Of a DNA stretch of 64,000 nt, positions 44,439-57,800 are shown one piece after another. The DNA lies in contig NC_065541.1 of NCBI RefSeq assembly GCF_932294415.1, positions 54,538,290 to 54,602,289 on the forward strand, given 5' to 3'. The position numbers and the translations under genes were made by a program. The notes below the pieces were generated by a model. The model saw nothing but the letters and a program-made list of their open reading frames with translations. It ran no database searches and had not been told where the DNA came from. Source of the stretch: Quercus robur. Lineage: Eukaryota > Streptophyta > Magnoliopsida > Fagales > Fagaceae. Every line of letters begins with the position of its first letter. Position 1 is the stretch's first letter.

Positions 44439-46320
44439 ATGGATCGGTCCCAATCCCTAAATGCACCTCCATATTTTAATGGTAGTAATTATGCTTTTTG
44501 GAAAGTTCGCATGAGAGCTTTTCTGTGCTCCATTGATGAGTCTGTTTGGGATGCTGTTGAGATAGGTTGGACCAAGCCTGAGGAAGCTAAATCTACATGG
44601 GATAAGGCAGCTCTTGCTGCATCTAATGCTAACAGTAAAGCACTCAATGTTATTTTCTGTGGTGTCTCTCCAAATGAATTTCACAGGATCTCTCACATTA
44701 CCGTTGCTAAAGAAGCATGGGAGATATTGGAGACCACTTACGAAGGCACGAAGAAGGTAAAAGACACCAAGTTGCAGATGCTAACCACTCGGTTTGAAGA
44801 GCTAAAAATAAGTGAGGATGAGTCCTTTGACTCTTTCTATAGCAAGCTGAATGAGGTGATTGTCAGCAAGTTCAATTTGGGAGAGAATACAGAGGACTCT
44901 AAAATTGTAAGGAAGATCCTTCGATCATTGCCGGAAAGTTTTCGTGCTAAAGTGACAGCGATTGAAGAGAGCAAGGACCTTGATGACATCAAAGTCCAGG
45001 AGCTGGTTGGTTCTCTTCAGACCTATGAGATGTCGCTGCCCAATCAACGGAAGAGTAAATCTCTTGCTCTTAAGACCATTAATGAGAAGGTGGAAGATCA
45101 TGACTCATCAAAAGAAGATGTGGTTGACAAAGATGTTGCTTACCTTGTAAAAAATTTCAGAAAATTCTTGAAATTCAAAAATAATGGCAAATTTGGCGAT
45201 AAAGGAAAATTCCAAAGTTCAGTAAGGGCGAAAAGGGAATTAAAAAAGAAAGATGGAAAAGAATCCCAACCTACATAAGGTGTCACTTGTTTCGAATGTA
45301 ACGGGCATGGACACTTTAAGAAAGAATGTCCGAATTATTTGAAATCGAAAGGCAAAGTGTATGTCACGACATTGAGTGACTCTGATTCATCTGACTCAGA
45401 ATCTGAAGAAAGCTGTGATGGAGAAGGGAACTACTCAGCTTTTATGACTATTGCTCATGTTGAGTCTTCAAACGAGTTGAATTTGCTTGTGCGAGACCTT
45501 GGAAAACATAGTGATGAAGAATCACTGGGAATTGTTGAAGAATCAGATGCTAAAGAAGATGAAAGCACAGCCAATCTTCAAGAGAATTATAACTCACTCC
45601 TGGAGAAGTCGGGTGAGTACACAAGGGTGGCCAAGGCAGCTGTGAGAAAAATGAAGAAGGCAGAAGATGATTATAAAAGTCTCCTAATCCGATATAGGGA
45701 GGCCAAATGTGAGATAGAAATACTGAACGGTGAGCTGTCAGAAGCTTACACAAAAGTGAGATTTCTTGAGCAAGAGGTTGTGCAAGCAAATGCTAAAATT
45801 GAGAGGGTTACCACCAAGAAGCTAGATGATGTTATTTCATCGCAAAAGTGCTTTTCAGACAAATTCAGGTTGAGATGTACCGGAGGAAGTAGCTCATCTG
45901 GAAATGTCACTAAAGAAGTGAAGTTTATAAAGGCCAAAGAATCAGCTGATGTTGGTCCCACTGCTGAGAAGCCCAAGATAGAGGAGAAGAGAAATGTGGG
46001 GAAGGAACGGTTGTTGAATTCCCGTAATCAATCTGTGGGCAGGTCTGAATCTCGTGCCAAGTCTCGTCCACGACCACAAAGAGGTCCTAGATCAACTTAT
46101 GTGTGTCATCATTGCAGACTTTAAGGGCATACTCGACCAAATTGCCAAAAGCTGAGAGTAAAGAACAGTGCAACTCCTTAAAGGTCACGAGGACCTAGAA
46201 ATGATGGAAGAAATTGGGCAGGTGAACAATCGAGAGATCAAAATGGTGATCCCGGAATGATGAACGTGATGAAGATGATTGATGCATTCACCAACTGCTT
46301 GGAAAGCTTCTCATGAAGGT
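44439..46320 (+). mobile_element. Copia-type gag region
   Basis: Starts MDRSQSLNAPPYFNGSNYAFWK, the N-terminal pattern of plant copia Gag, followed by the UBN2-type helical core (AWEILETTYEGT, LEELK-like helices, LPESFRAKV). CCHC zinc-knuckle motifs lie near 45.29-45.33 kb and 46.10-46.15 kb. An acidic serine-rich and coiled-coil stretch lies between them. Expected role: capsid of the virus-like particle. The region is decayed. Confidence 0.8.
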
Positions 46321-48316
46321 TTGAAAGCCCTAACTCCCGTACCCAATCCTATAAGGAAATTACCCCAAACGCAAGTGACGTGTGGGTGAAAAAGGGTACT
46401 CATGCATAAACATTACAACATGTCCATGCATTAATACTTCCTATGCTTTGTGACGATGTTTGATTGATTGCTTGTTGTTTATGTTGATGGCTGTTTGTTT
46501 GTCTATTTGTGCATACTTTTGGTTTTCTTTTTGTTTTTTATCTATCTTTTTCTTTATGTCAAAAATCCAAAAATCACATAAAAATTAGAAAATCAAAAAG
46601 TTTGATTGACATTGTTGAGTTTTTGTCTCAAAACTTGTTTTGCCTTGTACCTTTGTGCTAATGGCTTTGTGCATTTTCGAGCATAGCTTGTCTCTTTGCA
46701 CTTATATCACTGTGGGAGAAATCTTAAAATCTATGTGATTGTTGTAAATAGATCTTCAAACTTGTCATGAATGGTTATGATGATCTTGAGACATGCATAG
46801 ACTTGTGTCTATATATCTTCCTACTCTTTATTTTTGTTTTTGCTAAAAAGAGCTCACCAAATGTAAATCTTCAAATGAAAAGAGATATTGAGCTGCAAAA
46901 GTCTGTTGCACATTCTAGTACTTGACCAGGAAAAAGGGTAAGCGACCTAAAATTAAAGTGAATGTTTATTGAAAAAGTCAAAGGCTAGTTCATTAAAGTG
47001 AAATATCAAATATCTCTCTCACAATGAGAGGTGATTGTCTCAAAAAGGATCAAAAAGATCAAATGTTATGATTGAAAGTGGAGTTAAATGTAAAACTCCA
47101 AGATATGTTATCAAGTTTTGTGAGAGATCATATATACATATTTCTATAATTGAGATGGATCACTTAATCTAGTGCTAATTGTGTATGCCTTGGTTGAATT
47201 GATCATTGAAGCTTCACATTAGACTAAGGACTATCTCATTGTTGATATCCACACACAACACACAAGTTTATGTTCAATAAATGTCATATTCATTTGTGTG
47301 ATTGTACTTGATGAAATGTGTTTTCACATGCTCAATCTTTGTTAATTCAAACACAAAAAGATTTTTGAGTGTTTTAGGTGTTTTTGGAAAGTATTTTGTT
47401 CTCAAAATTTAAAAATTTCAAAAATTCATTTTTGCCCTGTTTTGGCGACTCTCTCACGGGTAGACCTTCCAGTCGCGAAAAACACTTAGAAAATTTTTTC
47501 AAAATTCTGTCTTTGAGTGTTTTGGCGGCTTGACTTGGCGACTTGGTGGCGACTCACTTCAGTTGCGAAAAACGCGTGTTTGGCAAAAATAGGGGCAGTT
47601 TTTAAATCTTTTTCAGTTTTCCCTCGAACTTTTGTGACTATTCATCTTCTTTCTCAACTGTCTCCTTCCCAAACACTCCGTGCACCCATTTTTCAAACTC
47701 CATTGTTGCTTCTTTTCAGCTCAAAATCTTCAAGTAACAGGTATGGGCTTTCTGTCTTGCACTCTATTTTACTTGATTTTGTGTTTTTCCCTCTGGATTA
47801 TTCACATTTGTTTATGATTTTGAGATGGGTTTTTGGTTCGACAGTTACTCTTTGTCCATGCTTAGCCTGTGGTAGCTATTGATTCAATTTGAGCTTTATT
47901 AAGTTGTTGGTTTTATTCTTCATCATGTGCTTAGCTAGGGTTTGTTATTTATTGTTTACTCATTTTATCTCATCTTATGTTGATAAGTTGATTCATAATG
48001 TTCCTATTTTGAATGTGTGGTTTACTGTGCTGAATGTGCATGTACCTCTATTGTGTGAATCTGTCTTTTGTTCTCTAGGTCATGTCATTCTCATCATAAT
48101 GTATGTCTCATTGACATATATCTGTCTTTAAGATGTTTTCAATCTCTGCTACTTTAATGCTACCCTGCATTTTACCTGTTGATCATATGTATCCTCTTTT
48201 AGGCTTGTTCATCCGTGTGGTTGATTTAAGTAGCATAAGGTTTAAGTGTTCTAGTTCATCTGTGTGGCTGCAATTTCTTTGTTAATTACATAGTACTGAT
48301 TAGTTCTACACATGTA
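46321..48316 (+). other. Internal non-coding stretch of the copia-type element
   Basis: No pol domain is seen in any frame. The stretch at about 47440-47580 repeats GGCGACT and GTCGCGAAAAA words related to the palindrome in the LTR. Short ORFs are hydrophobic and Leu/Phe-rich, as chance translation of T-rich sequence would give. Confidence 0.6.
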
Positions 48317-49471
48317 TTGTTCTATGTTGTTGTGGCCTTTTCTGATTGCTCACAGATGGCACCTTCATCCCCAAAGAAGAAAACACCTGCAAAGAAGGCA
48401 GATAAGAGAATGAAAATGGACCCTAATTTGTTCAGGTCTGTTTCTCACTTTGAGAGATACAAGGACTTCTTCTTGAAAGCAGGAATTATTCAAGAAAGAT
48501 TTGTGGATTTGGAAGATTTAAGGAACACTTTTATCCCCAGCTGTTTTGAAGGGAGAGGATGGGAAAAGCTTCTGAGTGATCTCCCTGTAGTGTGTGAACC
48601 CCTGATTAGAGAGTTTTATTCAAATGCTGTGATAAGGGAGGATGATCTAAGCTACTGGGTTAGAGGTAAAGAGTTCACTTTGGATGCACATGACATTGAT
48701 GATGTGTTAGGACTTGAAGGATTAGAAGATCAGGAGTTTGTAAATTACAAAGATAGGATTCTGTCTATTGAAACTGTTCAACAGAGGATTGGTGGACAAA
48801 GAGAAGGGAAGTGTCTGAATACCACAGCTTTTCCAGTGGACATGAGATGCCTCACTATAATCATGATGTTCAACCTATATCCCATAAGGAAGCTGACTAC
48901 AATCAACAGTGCAAGAGCAATTTTTCTGATAGACCTCAAAGAAAAGACTTTCATTAACATCAGTTCCCACATATATGACACTATTGTGGATGAGACTAGA
49001 ACCACTTCTAGACCAAAACTGATCTTCCCTAGTCTGCTCATGAGGATCTTTAGAAAGAAGGGTGTTCCAATCCCTTGAGACATCAGTCTTATGTCCACAC
49101 CTTCTGCAATTAACAAGCTAACCTTCAAAAGGATAAGTGTTCGACTTCCAGGTGAAGAAGATGAAGGTGATGAAGGAGAGGGTGCCCCAATGGAGACTGA
49201 GGCAGAGGCAGCAGGGCATGCATCAACCTTAACACCTCGGAGGAGTGGCAAAAGGACTAGAGCATCAACTTCTTCATATACACCTCCAGATGCATTTCAA
49301 GTCATTCTGGAACGACTTGATGGAATCAGAGGGGTCCAGACCGAGCACTCTGAGAGGATGAGAGCCATGCAGGACCAGATTGATATTTTTTCTGCAAAAC
49401 TTGACAGCTTCACCACCCAGCATGGACTACCCTTTAGCCATTCCGATCAAAAAGGGGGAGATTTTAGTTGA
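48317..49471 (+). mobile_element. Accessory ORF region with putative plant transposon protein domain
   Basis: It begins near MAPSSPKKKTPAKKADKRMK, a basic leader that could be a nuclear signal. A domain with LIREFYSNA, DLSYWVRGKEF and DDVLGLEGL follows, like the plant 'putative plant transposon protein' (Transposase_32-type) domain. The end is an acidic stretch and a coiled-coil-like tail (QDQIDIFSAKLDSF). It stands where pol would normally be. Function unknown; the family assignment is by pattern only. Confidence 0.6.
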
Positions 49472-50269
49472 TGAGAAGCAGAAAAGCAGCTCTTAAGGGG
49501 GAGTAATATGTTGAGGGGGAGCAGTCAAAATCAGACATTATCTATATGTGGTTATTTTGTTTTGGATACTTTGTTTCTTCGGGTTTGATACACTGTGTTT
49601 TTGGTGTATTCCTGTTTCTAACTCATAACTTATAAACTTGGTTTATTTTTTATATATAATGTTGATGTTATTCAGTTTAAGTAGATATATTGTGTTTTTG
49701 TACCCATGTTGCTTATGTAAGTTTTTAGGGTTATGTTTTATGCATAGTTTGTAGGCTTTATGGTTTGTACCATGCTTTATGCAGCCTTTTTTGCTTTGAT
49801 TGAAATCAGTACTTCTATCTAAATGTCTTGCATTTTGTTTTAAGTACTGTCACTCTTATGCCCTTGTAGGATTGTTCCTAGATGCATATACTTAGTGTAT
49901 TATGCATTGGTTGAGTGTTAGGCATACAAGTATCTTGCTTTGTTCTTGTTTAACTTGTATGTTCAAGTGTTCATTCCAAGTGTGAATGAGCACTGTGATC
50001 ACTACCTTGTGGTGATTACTTGGTTGATCAAGCCATGATTTGAATCTTCACTTCATCTTTGCTTGATCACCTTAAGCTTGTTTCATATGCATTTCATGCT
50101 TTTCTGCATACAATGATCATGTTGTATTGTTGTGTTTCAGGAGTTTCATGTTCTTATGATTCAAGTGCTTCACAGCTTCTAGAGTTAGGTGTGAGTGAGT
50201 TTTGTTCAACTGTTCCCAACTCACATGTTAAGTCTAGAGTCTGTTTTAGGGTTTTGTCACGGAATAGCC
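49472..50269 (+). other. 3' untranslated internal region of the copia-type element
   Basis: Contains several GGGGGAG purine tracts (near 49454, 49497 and 49514) in T-rich sequence. No coding pattern. Confidence 0.6.
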
Positions 50270-50281
50270 AAAGGGGGAGAT
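50270..50281 (+). promoter_or_regulatory. Polypurine tract
   Basis: AAAGGGGGAGAT directly precedes the 3' LTR and fits the plus-strand primer of LTR elements. Confidence 0.85.
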
Positions 50282-51389
50282 TGTAAGGTTGAATTTAATC
50301 AATCATTTTATTGGTTTTATTCCGTGCCAAATTTGCTTGTATTTCAGCATTTAGTAACCCTGTATTTAGGTGAGTTTGCTGTAAGGGTAGTGAGTGAGAT
50401 AGAGTGTTGATTGCTCAAGAGTGTGCAAGAAAACAGAGACTCGCGGCTTGTTCTCGCGGGTGGCTCGCGGCTTTAAGCCGCCAGACGCAGCACACATACT
50501 AAGCGTGCCAGAAGGTGAACAGTCATGCTAGCTGGAGCACTACAGGACAAAACAGGACAACTAGCCATACAGTTATCTCGCGACTGGATCTCGCGACTCA
50601 GTCAAGTCGCTAGGTCAAGCCGCGAGCCACCCCTGTTTTGTAAAACCTGACGTTTCACATTCCTCTCTCACTTCAGTATAAATACCCCTTATACCCACAA
50701 ATGAAAGAGAGCTTCCAGAGAGAATTTTGAGAGAGAAACCCTAGAGTAAAACGAGATTGATTCACCTACAATCTATACATTAGAGTCTCTTCAAATTCCT
50801 CAACTCTCTTCCTCTCCATTGTCAAATCCTTGAAAGGCATTTTACCAAAACCTTGTTCTCACCATATTCATCACTGTGAGAGGGCTGTTTGGTTTTCTGG
50901 GAAGCAGTTATGAAGGAACCAATCTACATTGGTTGATGCTACGGTCTAGTAGCGGAATCCGGGAAGCTAGAAAAGAAAAAAGTTCGGCGCAACCTCGTTG
51001 GAGCAAGAAACTTGGAGGGTTTAGGTGCACTGGGTAGATTAGGCTTGGAAGGTCTATTGCCGTCCATGTATCCCAACTACATTTTCTAGTAGATTGTTTA
51101 CCGCTTGGAGGGCGGCAGAGAGGTTTTACGCCGAGGGCTTCGGTTTCCTCTTCGATAACACATCGCATGTTGTCTTTGTGTTTACATCTTCCTTCCCTTT
51201 TATCTTTGCCTTTTTATTATCTGCTGTAGGTTATGATTTTAATTTGGCTTAGATAGTTTTTCCAATTCTATATTATAGCTTATGTTCATTTTCCGCACAC
51301 TAGTTGTTTGACATAATGCTTGAATTGGTTAAGTTGTAAATTGGGGGTCTAAACGTTCAAGGGTATTTATACACATATTTGAACTTTCA
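50282..51389 (+). repeat. 3' LTR of the copia-type element
   Basis: Same termini and length as the 5' LTR, with about forty differences by eye over about 1.1 kb. The palindrome seen in the 5' LTR has lost perfect pairing here. Confidence 0.9.
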
Positions 51390-52578
51390 ATTCTTAAACA
51401 TTCCCCAAAGTTTTGCAGGACCATCTGGATTTCTTCTTGAAGTTGAATTGCCAACATTAAGAATAGCAAAAATAAGAAGAATCAGAGCAATGAGAACCCA
51501 AACAAAATCCATCACAAAATGTTCTGAGCTATGCCTAGCCACAGCATGCCCAATCTATCCACACAAAAAGGGGGTAAATTAATTTAAAACCAAAATGCAC
51601 TAAATAGTTCTCAAATAGTAAAATCCAATAGAGGAATGAATATTGTATTTCTAAAGAAAATGACCAAATTATACCTCAGGCGCAATAATAGTTGCTAACT
51701 CTTCATCATGGTATAGAATCTCAAGCAACCCCTTGTGAACAACAATCCTCCGACCAAAGAAGCATACGGCATTAATTTCCGAAGTATCCATCACATAGAC
51801 TTCCCAATCTCTTCGGTTCAAAAATTTAGTAGCAGGTTTCCATATATAGTTTCGATCCCGCTTTTGTCTCTGCTTAAACCCTTGTTCAACCTTATCTCCT
51901 TCAGATTTTGGTGCCAACAACGACCCTTTATCTCCAAAATCTCTACTAGCATATAAATGGCCATTGATCGTGAACTCGTCTCCAGCCCTTAACCCGCTAT
52001 TCATTGCTATAATGATCTTTGTAGCTATAGATTGTACCCAAATAGGTCGAGGGTCTGATAGAAGGAATAATTTCCCTTTGTGTTCCTCCTCAAACTTCTG
52101 CCACCCAATATCTCCTAACAGATCATCAAACATTTCAATGAGAGAAAGATGGAACCTTCTTGAGTATGGGTCTCTTTGTATTCTTGCACCACAAATGGCA
52201 ATAACAAACATAGCACCAAACGCCAAACTAAAGCTACATATTCTCCCACAAAATCCCATCAATCTTTGTACGCTGACCAATTTAGTGACTTTGGCTCTGT
52301 TTTTGCATGGTAAAATCTATTTGTGGTGTGAAGAAAACAATGTGTATGATTAACATTATGTTGCAACCTTCCAACTCCAACCAAACCCACAACAGGAACC
52401 ACACTATACCTAGTAAACTTTGAACTCAAAATTGTAGAACAATGTGGCATGAACAGGCTGTTTTTAGTTGCCCCAACAGCTACAATTTTTTTTGAACATA
52501 AAGATGAGAACGTGTTGGTTGTGATCAATTTGGATTTTATGTAAGAAAAAGCCATCAGAATAATTACTCGAACCCCAG

Positions 52579-53069
52579 TGAAGATGGTAAAATATAGAGC
52601 CTGATGGGCTTACCTTAATGGGCCTGACGGATCGGAACTGCTGGGCCTGTATAAAGATGATCCCCTGTACTTTGAAGGCCCATTGCTGACAAACGTAGTA
52701 AGGGCCCATGATCCGAAGTCCATATCGCCTAGAAAAGCCCTAAGATCCAAAAATGGAAATCCCTGCTCACCACGCTCAGAGGAATTTGTATTAGAGTCCC
52801 ACATGGAAAAGATTTGGAAACCAAGAAGAAAAGTCAACCCTTTGTCACTATAAAAGGCCTACCACCCTCAGAAATTGAGGTACGCTTTAATTGACCCTCT
52901 CTAACACTCTAAGTAAAACAGAAGAATTCTAACTTGACCATCGGAGAGCTTTTGGCCGGCACCACACCGGTGCTCTCTGAAGGACTTCTTTCGATTGCTT
53001 CTGTCGTGCAGGTTCGCTTCGAGTCGCGAGTACGGTGTGACCCATTGGTGACAATTTTCGACGTCATCA
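52579..53069 (+). repeat. 5' LTR of the Tat element
   Basis: Starts TGAAGATGG and ends GTCATCA. A TATA box (CTATAAAAGG) lies near 52852. Chance ORFs inside it appear again in the 3' LTR and are not genes. Confidence 0.92.
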
Positions 53070-53070
53070 G

Positions 53071-53088
53071 TTGGCGCCGTCTGTGGGA
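53071..53088 (+). promoter_or_regulatory. Primer-binding site of the Tat element
   Basis: TTGGCGCCGTCTGTGGGA begins 1-2 nt after the LTR, the primer site usual for Tat/Athila-type plant gypsy elements. Confidence 0.8.
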
Positions 53089-53129
53089 AACGATCGTCAT
53101 AGCACGTTATCGCTTCTTAGACAAAAGAG

Positions 53130-54890
53130 TTACATGGTACTCACACGCTCGATGGCAACCACTAACGACGCTCAAGAAGAGGAAGCCCCTACGACTGCCC
53201 TTGAGAGACAGGTCAGGACGCTCGCCGCAGCCGTGGAGCGCCTCACCAAATAAAACCAAGACCTAGAAGAGCAGCTGAACCAAAAGAGTGCGGCGGTCAA
53301 TAACCAAGGAGCGGATCAAGAAGGAACCAGCGCTGAAAGGAGGAATCATGACGGACCACAGGAGAGTAACGCCCCGAGCAAACAAGTGCGACGGGACGCT
53401 AGCATCCCTTCAGTGACGGATACAGCTCCACAACCCATCATCGCGGAGATGCAGGCAATGAAGGAACAGATGGAAGTACTGATGAACGCTCTCAAGGGGC
53501 GGGTGTCTAATGATCTTGACGACCTTGTCAACCGGACTGACTCGCCATTTACGGCAACCGTCAATTCCTTCCCCCTACCAAGTAAATTCCGCATGCCAAG
53601 TATGGATAGTTATGACGGAATCAAGGACCCTCTCGATCACCTAGAGACCTTCAAGACCCTGATGCACCTTCAGGGAGTGGCAGACGCAATTATGTGCAGG
53701 GCGTTTCCCTACAACCCTAAAGGGCGCAGCAAGGATTTGGTTCAGCCGGCTAGCACCAAACTCCATCGGCACCTTCAAGGAGCTGAGCGCTCAATTCACT
53801 ACGCACTTCATCGGAGGACATCGGTATAAGAAATCCACGGCTCGTTTAATGAATATCAAGCAGAGAGAGGAGGAGACGTTACGGGCCTACATATCTCGCT
53901 TCAATAAAGAAGCGCTCTCGATCGACGAAGCCGACGACAAGATACTAGTGGCAGCGTTCACGAACGGGCTGAAGGGGGGTAAGTTTTTGTTCTCCCTATA
54001 CAAAAATGACCCAAAGACCATGTCGGAGGTGCTTTACAGGGCCACCAAGTATATGAACGCTGAAGACGCACTATTAGCCCGAGAAGATAGACCCAAGAAA
54101 AGAGACAGACAAGAGGATCCCCGACAGGACCAGGGGCGGAAGAAAGGAAGGATGGGAGATCGAAGGGAGGAGAGACGTCCAAAACCCATGGGCGCAAGGT
54201 TCACAAGTTTCACCCCGTTGACCGCTCCAATAGACCAAGTCCTAATGCAGATTAAGGATGAAAGATCCCTGACGTTTCCGGGAAAGTTGAAGAGTGATCC
54301 CAACAAAAGGTCCAGAGACAAATATTGCCGCTTCCATCGTGACCATGGTCACGACACGGCCGATTGCTACGACTTGAAGCAACAAATCGAAGCCCTTATC
54401 CGACAAGGGAAGCTGAAGAAGTTCGTCAGCAAGGAGAGAACGGATCAACCCCCACAAGAACAACACCCCCGTCGAGAAAACGAGCGACAAAGACCCCCAT
54501 TAGGGGACATAAGAATGATAATTGGAGGAACAGCCGCGGCCGGATCGTCGAAAAAGGCTCGCAAAACATACCTTCGGATGGTACAGAATGTCCAGTTGGC
54601 GGGTACAGTGCCAAAGATGGCAAGAAGGGAAGGCCCCATTATCGGGTTCTCGGTAGAGGATGCAAGACGCCTACACCATCCACACGACGATGCCCTCGTC
54701 GTCAGCTTGCGGGCAGGCGACTACAACATGCACCGAGTGTTGGTCGACAACGGTAGTTCGGCCGACATCTTGTACTATCCGGCGTTCCAACAAATGAGGA
54801 TTGACAGGGAGCAGCTGATACCGACAAACACCCCGCTCGTTGGTTTCGGGGGAGTAGAATATTCCCTTTGGGCGCAGTCACGTTATCGGT
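53130..54890 (+). mobile_element. Gag and protease region of the Tat element
   Basis: Contains a coiled-coil leader, the retrotransposon Gag core (SFPLPSKFRMPSMDSYDG, then DPLDHLETFKTLMHLQGV), a basic Arg-rich stretch, a knuckle-like YCRFHRDHGHDTADCYDLK, and an aspartic protease signature VDNGSSADILYYPAF. Expected products: capsid protein and processing protease. Decayed. Confidence 0.85.
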
Positions 54891-57800
54891 GACAGTAGGA
54901 GATTACCCCCAACAAGTCACCAAGGACGTAACATTCTTGGTGGTCGATTGCTCGTCAGCCTACAATGCTATTATTGGACGACCCATGCTCAACTCGTGGA
55001 AGGCGGCAACATCAACTTACCACCTAATGATCAAGTTCCCAACGGAGTATGGGGTAGGAGAGCTACGCGGAAATCAAATTGCCGCACGAGAATGCTACGT
55101 AGCTATGATGGAGGTGGAAGACCAGATCCAGGCCTTGAACATAGAAGAACACCGAACGACGGCAGAACCTACAGAGAAGCTAGAGGAGATAACTCTCGAC
55201 AGTTCCAATCCAGACCGAACCACCAAGATCGGAACGCTTGCCAAACCCGCAATCCGTCAAGAGCTCGTAGCTTTCTTGAGAAGCAATAAGGATGTGTTCG
55301 CCTGGAGCCATGACGATATGTCAGGAATCGATCCCTCGGTCATGGTACATAAGTTGAATGTGTTGCCCTCGTTTCCACCCGTCCGACAAAAGAAGAGAGT
55401 ATTCGCCCCGGAACGAGACCAAGCAATAGCGGAAGAGGTCCGCAAACTCCAAGAGGCAAGCTTCATCAAGGAAGTCTACTACCCCGATTGGCTGGCGAAT
55501 GTGGTAATGGTGAAGAAAACGAGCGGCAAATGGCGGATGTACGTGGACTTCACCGATCTTAACAAAGCATGCCCCAAAGATAGCTATCCCCTTCCAAGGG
55601 TCGACTTCCTGGTAGACTCGACGGCTCAACACCAATTGCTAAGCTTCATGGATGCTTTCTCGGGTTATAACCAGATCCGCATGCACGAGGACGATCAGGA
55701 GAAGACTTCGTTTGTAACCAGTCAAGGACTCTTCTGTTACAAAGTAATGCCATTCGGCCTGAAGAATGCAGGGGCAACATACCAGAGACTAATGAACAAG
55801 ATGTTCGCACAGCAAATCGGGAGGAATGTCCAAGTCTATGTCGACGACATGCTGGTGAAGAGCCGGAAGGAGGAAGACCACTTGGAAGATCTCAAGGAAA
55901 CATTCGGCACGCTTCGATCCTACAACATGAAACTCAATCCGGGAAAGTACGCATTCGGTGTAACGGCAGGCAAATTCCTAGGATTCATGGTATCTCAAAG
56001 GGGGATTGAAGCTAACCCGGACAAAATCCGAGCCATAATGGAGATGGCCCCCCCAAGAAACGCGAAGGAAGTACAGAGCCTTAACGGCAAGGTAGCGGCA
56101 TTGAATAGATTCGTGTCGAGAGCGACGGACAAGTGTTTACCCTTCTTTCGAACATTGAAAAAGTCATTCGAGTGGACGGACAAGTGTCAGCGAGCCTTCG
56201 AGGAGTTAAAAACCTATCTATCTTCACCACCTCTACTGAGCCCCTCGCAACCAGGTGAAGAACTCTTCCTCTATTTGGCTGTCTCCCCGATGGCCGTCAG
56301 CGCGGCCTTAATCAGAGAGGAGGACAGGGCACAGAAGCCCGTGTACTACGCCATCCGGGCGTTCCGTGGTGCCGAAGAAAGATACCAACCTATGGAGAAA
56401 CTCGCTTTTGCATTGGTCACGGCGGCTCGCAAGCTCAAGCCCTACTTTCAAGCCCATACCGTGAATGTAATGACCGACAAGCCCTTGCGAAGGGCACTGA
56501 GTAATCCTGAAGCCGCGGGTCGACTGACGCTGTGGGCAATAGAATTGAGTGAGTTCGATATCAAGTACCGTCCACGTGTGGCCATTAAAGGACAAGCTGT
56601 AGCCGACTTCATAGCAGAGTTTACGCGTGACGAGGGCAAGAGGGCAGAAGAACACCCCCGGTGGAACATCTACACCGACGGATCATCCAATCGGCGAGTT
56701 GGAGGAGCCGGCATAGTATTGCTGTCACCTGAAGGAGACAAGGTTGAATGTATGGTCCGTCTCGACTTCCCCATTACCAACAATGAAGCAGAATACGAAG
56801 CGGTGGCGGCAGGACTCGACCTAGCCAAAGCCACCGGAGCTGAAAGTGTGGTCGTGTATTGCGACTCTCAAGTCGTGACCAATCAAGTAAACGGAGATTA
56901 TGAATGCAAGGGGGAAAGGTTGAAGAGATATCTTGATCAAGTAAGGGCGAGAGTCGACGGGCTGAAAGCAATGGTCGTCCAGATCCCCAGGGGAGAAAAT
57001 GAGCTCGCCGATCGGCTAGCCAAAGCCGCTTTAGCAGAACATATGATGACATCGGGTAATGTACTTTCCTTTGTTCAAATCTTTCCACTAATAGACCCCG
57101 ACAACATGCAGGAGATACGCTCCGAAAGAAATTGGACTACACAGATAATTTCATACTTAAAGGACGGGATACTGCCAGAAGAGAAGGAGGCGGCGAGAAA
57201 GCTAAAAGTCCAAGCGGCAAGGTTCGTCTTGATAAAAGACATTCTTTACAAGAGAGGTTTCTCCCGTCCTTATCTGAGATGTCTCGGGGTTGAAGAGGCA
57301 GATTACGTAATGAGGGAAGTACACGAAGGAATATGCGGGAACCATTCCAGATCGCGGTCGTTAGTGCACAAACTGGTACGAGCTTGGTATTACTGGCCAA
57401 CCATGTAGAAGGATGCCGAGTCTTACGTTAAAAGCTGCGACAAATGCCAAAGGTTCAGCAATTTCATCGGACAACCAGCTGAGGAGCTAACCCCTATAAC
57501 GGCTCCATGGCCTTTCGCTCAGTGGGGACTAGATATCATGGGACCTTTCCCAACGGCGGTAAGGCAGTTGAAGTTCTTGGTAGTGGGTATTGACTACTTC
57601 ACAAAATGGGTAGAGGCGGAAGCCTTGGCCACCATTACAGAGTTTTGCCTGGCGGTGCATCGTATGCAGGTTCGGTATTCCTAGAGTTCTTGTCTCAGAT
57701 AACGGGAGGCAGTTCGACAACGGCCACTTCCGGGACTTCTGCACACAGCTAGGAATAAAAAACCACTACTCATCACCCGCCCATCCTCAGGCTAATGGCC

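Larger units (their letters stand above)
43263..51389 (+). mobile_element. Non-autonomous copia-type LTR retrotransposon, gag present and pol absent (8.1 kb)
   Basis: Two LTRs of about 1.1 kb (43263-44369 and 50282-51389) bound the element. The primer-binding site TGGTATCAGAGC matches initiator tRNA-Met and directly follows the first LTR; a polypurine tract AAAGGGGGAGAT precedes the second. The 5-bp target repeat is attct (43258-43262 and 51390-51394), inside exon 2 of the OMA1 duplicate. The internal region has a copia-type gag and a separate ORF region with a plant-transposon-like domain, but no reverse transcriptase, integrase or RNase H. The layout resembles gag-bearing non-autonomous (TR-GAG or LARD-like) elements. 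By eye the LTRs differ at roughly 4% of sites, so it is old, of the order of one to a few million years. It is broken, with about two or three breaks in the coding parts. Confidence 0.88.
41537..52555 (-). pseudogene. OMA1: Second OMA1 copy, dead and split by insertions
   Basis: A tandem, same-orientation duplicate of the OMA1 gene at 31316-33626, with introns and flanks. Exon 3 is at about 41540-41779. Exon 2 is cut by the copia-type element (pieces about 43244-43262 and 51390-51554). Exon 1 is at 51675-52555. Intron 2 holds a MULE-like element, and a gypsy element sits about 20 bp upstream of the start codon. Damage in the gene itself: a 4-nt deletion in exon 1 after LNWS, the zinc motif HEVGH changed to PE(V/I)GH, and a 1-nt deletion near the end of exon 3 that truncates the C-terminus. 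Introns are kept, so it arose by DNA duplication and not retroposition. Read-through over the insertions is very unlikely. Confidence 0.93.

Noticed and set aside
47517-48131. Hydrophobic ORFs that could be membrane proteins
   Set aside because: They are Leu/Phe-rich as expected from T-rich DNA, have no family motif and lie in the non-coding interior of the copia-type element.
52610-52837. Minus-strand 75-residue ORF, repeated at 62350-62577
   Set aside because: Both copies sit in the two LTRs of the Tat element and have no known domain; the repetition only reflects LTR identity.
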